Assembly: GCA_023247445.1 (NCBI GenBank)
Contig: JAHFGL010000014.1
Span: forward strand, 1-48,339
DNA: 48,339 nt
Source: Candidatus Omnitrophota bacterium
GTDB lineage: Bacteria > Omnitrophota > Gorgyraeia > Zapsychrales > Zapsychraceae
Direction: 5' to 3'
Shown: positions 45,521-48,339 of the stretch, piece after piece
How positions within the stretch are numbered: the stretch's first letter is position 1
How the letters are laid out: every line of letters begins with the position of its first letter
Made by a program: the position numbers and the translations under genes
Notes under the pieces: generated by a model
Seen by the model: only the letters and a program-made list of their open reading frames with translations
The model's database searches: none
What the model was told of the DNA's origin: nothing

Positions 45521-48339
45521 TATCTCAACGACACCTTTTCTAATTTCTTCAACCGCAATTCAAACTCTTCATCCTTTACTTTCATTTGTTGATTTTCTGA
45601 TTCCAACTTCTCAATCTTCTCCTGCTGTTTCTGAATAATTTCGCTGACGACCTTATTGCCTTCATCCTCACCGCCCCACCAATGAACGTCAATAAAGTGG
45701 ACGATTTTGGCAAATTCTTTTTTCCAAAGTAGCGGTGCTGGGTGTATTCCATTAACAGTAACGCCATTATAATTTTCCAAAGATATCCCAATAATCTTTC
45801 CAGATTTTGTAGCCTTCATCGCCACACCAGGAATAGAAGAGCTTGTTAACGGATCACCAATTTTAATAGGACCATTTTCTAAACAAATTTTGACAGGAGT
45901 AACACCGCTTAAAGCAATAGGCACAGGATTTTCACGAAAATCACCCGACCCCATGGTGATTGTTGGTTTGGTTGAAACAACCCCCAAAATTCGATCATCG
46001 TAAGGTTTCTCTGAATATCTAACCGTTTTATATTTCGAGTTATCCAAAATAATAATATCTCCCTTTTCAATTTCGAGAGTAGCATCAAACTCTTCCGCCA
46101 CGTCAGCGTCGCAAGTAGCCGCCCCTGTACAATTCCCATCAACTTCAAGTGTATCTTGGACATATAAATCCCCTGTTGCTGTGGCATTATTAACCGTGCC
46201 GCCGCTGCCAACGTGCAATCTTCCACCATTATCCCAATATCCTCGAGTTGTATTATTTGTTCCAAAATAAAGCAGTCCATTCTCATAATTCCAAGCATAC
46301 ATTGCAGTGCCTGCCTGTTGAATAAGGCCTCCATCTCCAGCCGCTGCCCCTGAGGTATTGTCAGTTAACACTATATAAGCGGTGCTTGAATTATATATTT
46401 GAAGTGGTGCGATCGGTGCCGTCGTCCCGATCCCAATATTACCACCAGCAGCGATTGTAACGGGAGTGCTGGCTATTCCGCCGCCATTTGTCGTTCTGAA
46501 TATTCTCATTGAAGCATCCGTATTTTCTCCCATAGCCCATCCATTCGTCCAATCACCGAAATGAATATCTGCGTTACCACTTCCAGCCCATCCGACATCT
46601 AACTTTGTACCTCTAAATGTCCCTTGCACCTGATTTACATTTACAGATCCTCGCACATCAAGTGTTGATACCGGCCCCGTCGTCCCGATCCCCACGTTGC
46701 CGCCCGCCTCAATGACAAACTTACCTGGAGTACCAGCGCTTCCTACACTAAGAGCGACATCTGCCGTTGCGTCACCTGCTTGTATCTTTAATCCATTTCC
46801 TGTTGCTTCGTATACGTCTAATTTGTAGGTTGGCGCCGTCGTCCCGATCCCGACGTTGCCGGCTTGATCTATACGCATCCGTTCTGCAACAGTAACACTT
46901 CCATCAGGCGTGGTAAAAAAAGTTATTCGACCAGGCATATCACCTGCCCCTGGAGTACCATCAACTGAAAATTTAATAGCACCCGCTGGTACAAAACCGT
47001 TGCCATCTGAACCATTACCGACCATTGTAAAAAGAGCATCCTCAGCCGCCACAATGGTATATGACCCTATCGTAGAACCTCTTGATTTACGGCCAATAAT
47101 TTGTGGTGAAGTATTAGTTGCTCCGCCATAAAATGAAAGGTGTATATATCGATTATTGGTATCCGTCGTTGCTAGATCTAATAGGGTTCCGGGAGCCGTC
47201 GTCCCGATCCCAACGTTACCACCGGAGGCGATGGTTGCTAACGTCGTCGTGTTATTTATAAAATTTAAATTATTATCCGCCGCGACCGATTTAATAAACC
47301 ATGTATCCGCGTTATCATCCCCATCGTCGGCATCAAGGGTAATCCCTGCATCCGTTGCTTCAATGCCTTGAACTTCAAATAAAGATTCCGCACTTACAGT
47401 CCCAATCCCAAAATTACCTACGTTAGTAATCCTCATGTACTCTTGCGTTTGGGCCTTATTGAGCCACACATGATAATCAGCAATACCATAAATCACATTA
47501 AGTTGAGAATATAACCTTAAGTCTGCCGTGGCATCGCTTTGAAGTAAGTACGCTCCTGTAATCGTGATACTCCCATTGACATCTAATTTTGATGCCGGCG
47601 CCGTCGTCCCAATTCCGACGTTACCGTTGGTAGTTGTTAAAGCTGGTCCCGAAGAATCTTGCTGAATTTTTAAGGCTGTGACTCCCACCGCGGCTGAGTT
47701 GTCATTAGTGATTTGCACTAATATTCTAGTATCCGTTGTTGCACTATTCGAGGCGAAGTTCGCTATCTTACCCGTCGTCAGCGCATCCGCATCGCCAATA
47801 TCAAGCGCGGTTCCCGTTGTTAAGACCGTCGGCTGGATATCCACCACATTCGCTGTTGTCTGTTCTCCATCAATGTCTAACGCAACTCCTGTGATTCCGT
47901 TATGATCAATATAAAGTGATGTGCCAAGGGAGTCTTGTTGAAGCCCTAATACTTTTGTTGTTGCCGCCCCGGTATGATCGTTTGTCATTTGAATAAGCGT
48001 TCTAGCTGTTGTAGTGCTACTATTCGATACAAAGTTGGCGATCTTTCCACTGGTCAGCGCATCCGCATCGCCGATGTCTAATCCAATGCCAGTTGTCAAC
48101 GGTGCCGCCGAGATATTAATAATGTCATCCGTGGTATTTTCCGCATCGATATCCAACGCGATTACCCCGGCCGTATCGTTTTGATCAATTTGCATCGCAA
48201 AGCCAGAATCATTCGTCGCGTTATCATTTTGAATGACGAATGCGTCGTCCGCTGAAGTTAACGAAATGATCGTATTGCTTCCATCACCATCATTGCCATA
48301 AGTTGCTTGCAATGTTGATCCTGTTCCACTATCTCCCTG
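45520..48339 (-). CDS. Tail-fibre/trimeric surface protein with G2/endosialidase-chaperone-like end (5' end beyond window)
   Basis: The frame stays open to the right edge, so the true start is outside; at least 939 residues are encoded here. The N-terminal part repeats LDIGDADALTxGKIANF. Then come six units with GNVGIGTTAP-like turns (near 47610, 47400, 47205, 46845, 46690 and 46430), a motif common in phage tail fibres and trimeric surface proteins. The C-terminal domain has DVAEEFDATLEIEKGDIIIL, ILGVVSTKP, NGPIKIGDPL and SSIPGVAMKATKSGKIIGIS. It resembles the tail-spike G2-type self-cleaving or chaperone domains. It ends in a coiled coil (KIEKLESENQQMKVKDEEFE). No other phage genes are present, so a cell-surface fibre is likelier than a prophage. 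Confidence 0.85.
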   Translation of the reverse strand, partial: QGDSGTGSTLQATYGNDGDGSNTIISLTSADDAFVIQNDNATNDSGFAMQIDQNDTAGVIALDIDAENTTDDIINISAAPLTTGIGLDIGDADALTSGKIANFVSNSSTTTARTLIQMTNDHTGAATTKVLGLQQDSLGTSLYIDHNGITGVALDIDGEQTTANVVDIQPTVLTTGTALDIGDADALTTGKIANFASNSATTDTRILVQITNDNSAAVGVTALKIQQDSSGPALTTTNGNVGIGTTAPASKLDVNGSITITGAYLLQSDATADLRLYSQLNVIYGIADYHVWLNKAQTQEYMRITNVGNFGIGTVSAESLFEVQGIEATDAGITLDADDGDDNADTWFIKSVAADNNLNFINNTTTLATIASGGNVGIGTTAPGTLLDLATTDTNNRYIHLSFYGGATNTSPQIIGRKSRGSTIGSYTIVAAEDALFTMVGNGSDGNGFVPAGAIKFSVDGTPGAGDMPGRITFFTTPDGSVTVAERMRIDQAGNVGIGTTAPTYKLDVYEATGNGLKIQAGDATADVALSVGSAGTPGKFVIEAGGNVGIGTTGPVSTLDVRGSVNVNQVQGTFRGTKLDVGWAGSGNADIHFGDWTNGWAMGENTDASMRIFRTTNGGGIASTPVTIAAGGNIGIGTTAPIAPLQIYNSSTAYIVLTDNTSGAAAGDGGLIQQAGTAMYAWNYENGLLYFGTNNTTRGYWDNGGRLHVGSGGTVNNATATGDLYVQDTLEVDGNCTGAATCDADVAEEFDATLEIEKGDIIILDNSKYKTVRYSEKPYDDRILGVVSTKPTITMGSGDFRENPVPIALSGVTPVKICLENGPIKIGDPLTSSSIPGVAMKATKSGKIIGISLENYNGVTVNGIHPAPLLWKKEFAKIVHFIDVHWWGGEDEGNKVVSEIIQKQQEKIEKLESENQQMKVKDEEFELRLKKLEKVSLR

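Noticed and set aside
46423-47625. Recurring GTCGTCCCGATCCC words that suggested a CRISPR-like array
   Set aside because: They are unevenly spaced inside a coding frame and encode the GIGTT turns of a fibre protein.
45520-48339. Prophage
   Set aside because: Only one fibre-like protein is visible; no capsid, terminase, integrase or lysis gene, and neighbours are cellular surface genes. The right edge leaves some doubt.

Overview
The window (about 40% G+C by eye) looks like the chromosome of an uncultured Gram-negative (diderm) bacterium. It carries lpxB, an MsbA-type exporter, an AsmA-family protein and a very large predicted outer-membrane beta-barrel. It also has a short EF-Ts, a lone regulatory-type PTS, giant surface proteins and telomere-like intergenic repeats. 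Together these suggest Candidatus Omnitrophota (OP3) or a relative in the PVC neighbourhood. That placement is inference from gene content only; no 16S gene is present.

Region 1 (1-12.5 kb, all minus strand) is a dense core-gene block read right to left: a sigma70-like promoter, rpsB-tsf-pyrH-frr, tRNA-Lys(UUU), tRNA-Leu(UAG), tRNA-Gly(GCC), ptsN, yvcK, ptsH, ptsI, a sugar nucleotidyltransferase, metK, ahcY, pfkA, ilvC and the start of a methyltransferase. Gaps are tiny or negative almost throughout, so translation, phosphorelay control of carbon use, the SAM cycle and glycolysis may share transcripts. Structured spacers sit between the tRNAs.

Region 2 (12.5-17 kb) is cell-envelope lipid work: an MsbA-like ABC exporter on the minus strand and, divergently, a Gfo/Idh oxidoreductase followed by lpxB on the plus strand. 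A two-hairpin dispersed repeat separates the last two and ends at the lpxB start codon.

Region 3 (16.7-28.5 kb, minus) holds a secreted 22-cysteine protein, a 1122-residue phosphorylase-like carbohydrate-active enzyme with an in-frame palindromic insertion, a secreted polysaccharide deacetylase, YqeY, DUF167 and YgjP-type proteins, a membrane PilZ (c-di-GMP) coiled-coil protein with its own promoter, an AsmA-like protein and a DUF255 thioredoxin-domain protein.

Region 4 (28.5-44.6 kb, minus) is the most striking part. It is a tight four-gene unit: a membrane-anchored DsbA-like thiol oxidoreductase, a 2906-residue beta-solenoid/Ig/DUF11/beta-barrel surface protein with a helical tail, a 2072-residue secreted coiled-coil protein with 13 TPR-like modules, and a small secreted desulfoferrodoxin-like protein. 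The two giant genes overlap by ATGA. I propose a surface adhesin or appendage plus a periplasmic scaffold.

Region 5 (44.6-48.3 kb) is an AbrB/RelE-type toxin-antitoxin pair on the plus strand, flanked on both sides by C-rich repeats that form canonical G-quadruplex motifs on the minus strand. Beyond it is the 3' part of a large tail-fibre-like surface protein that runs off the right edge. No stretch longer than 300 bases lacks a gene.
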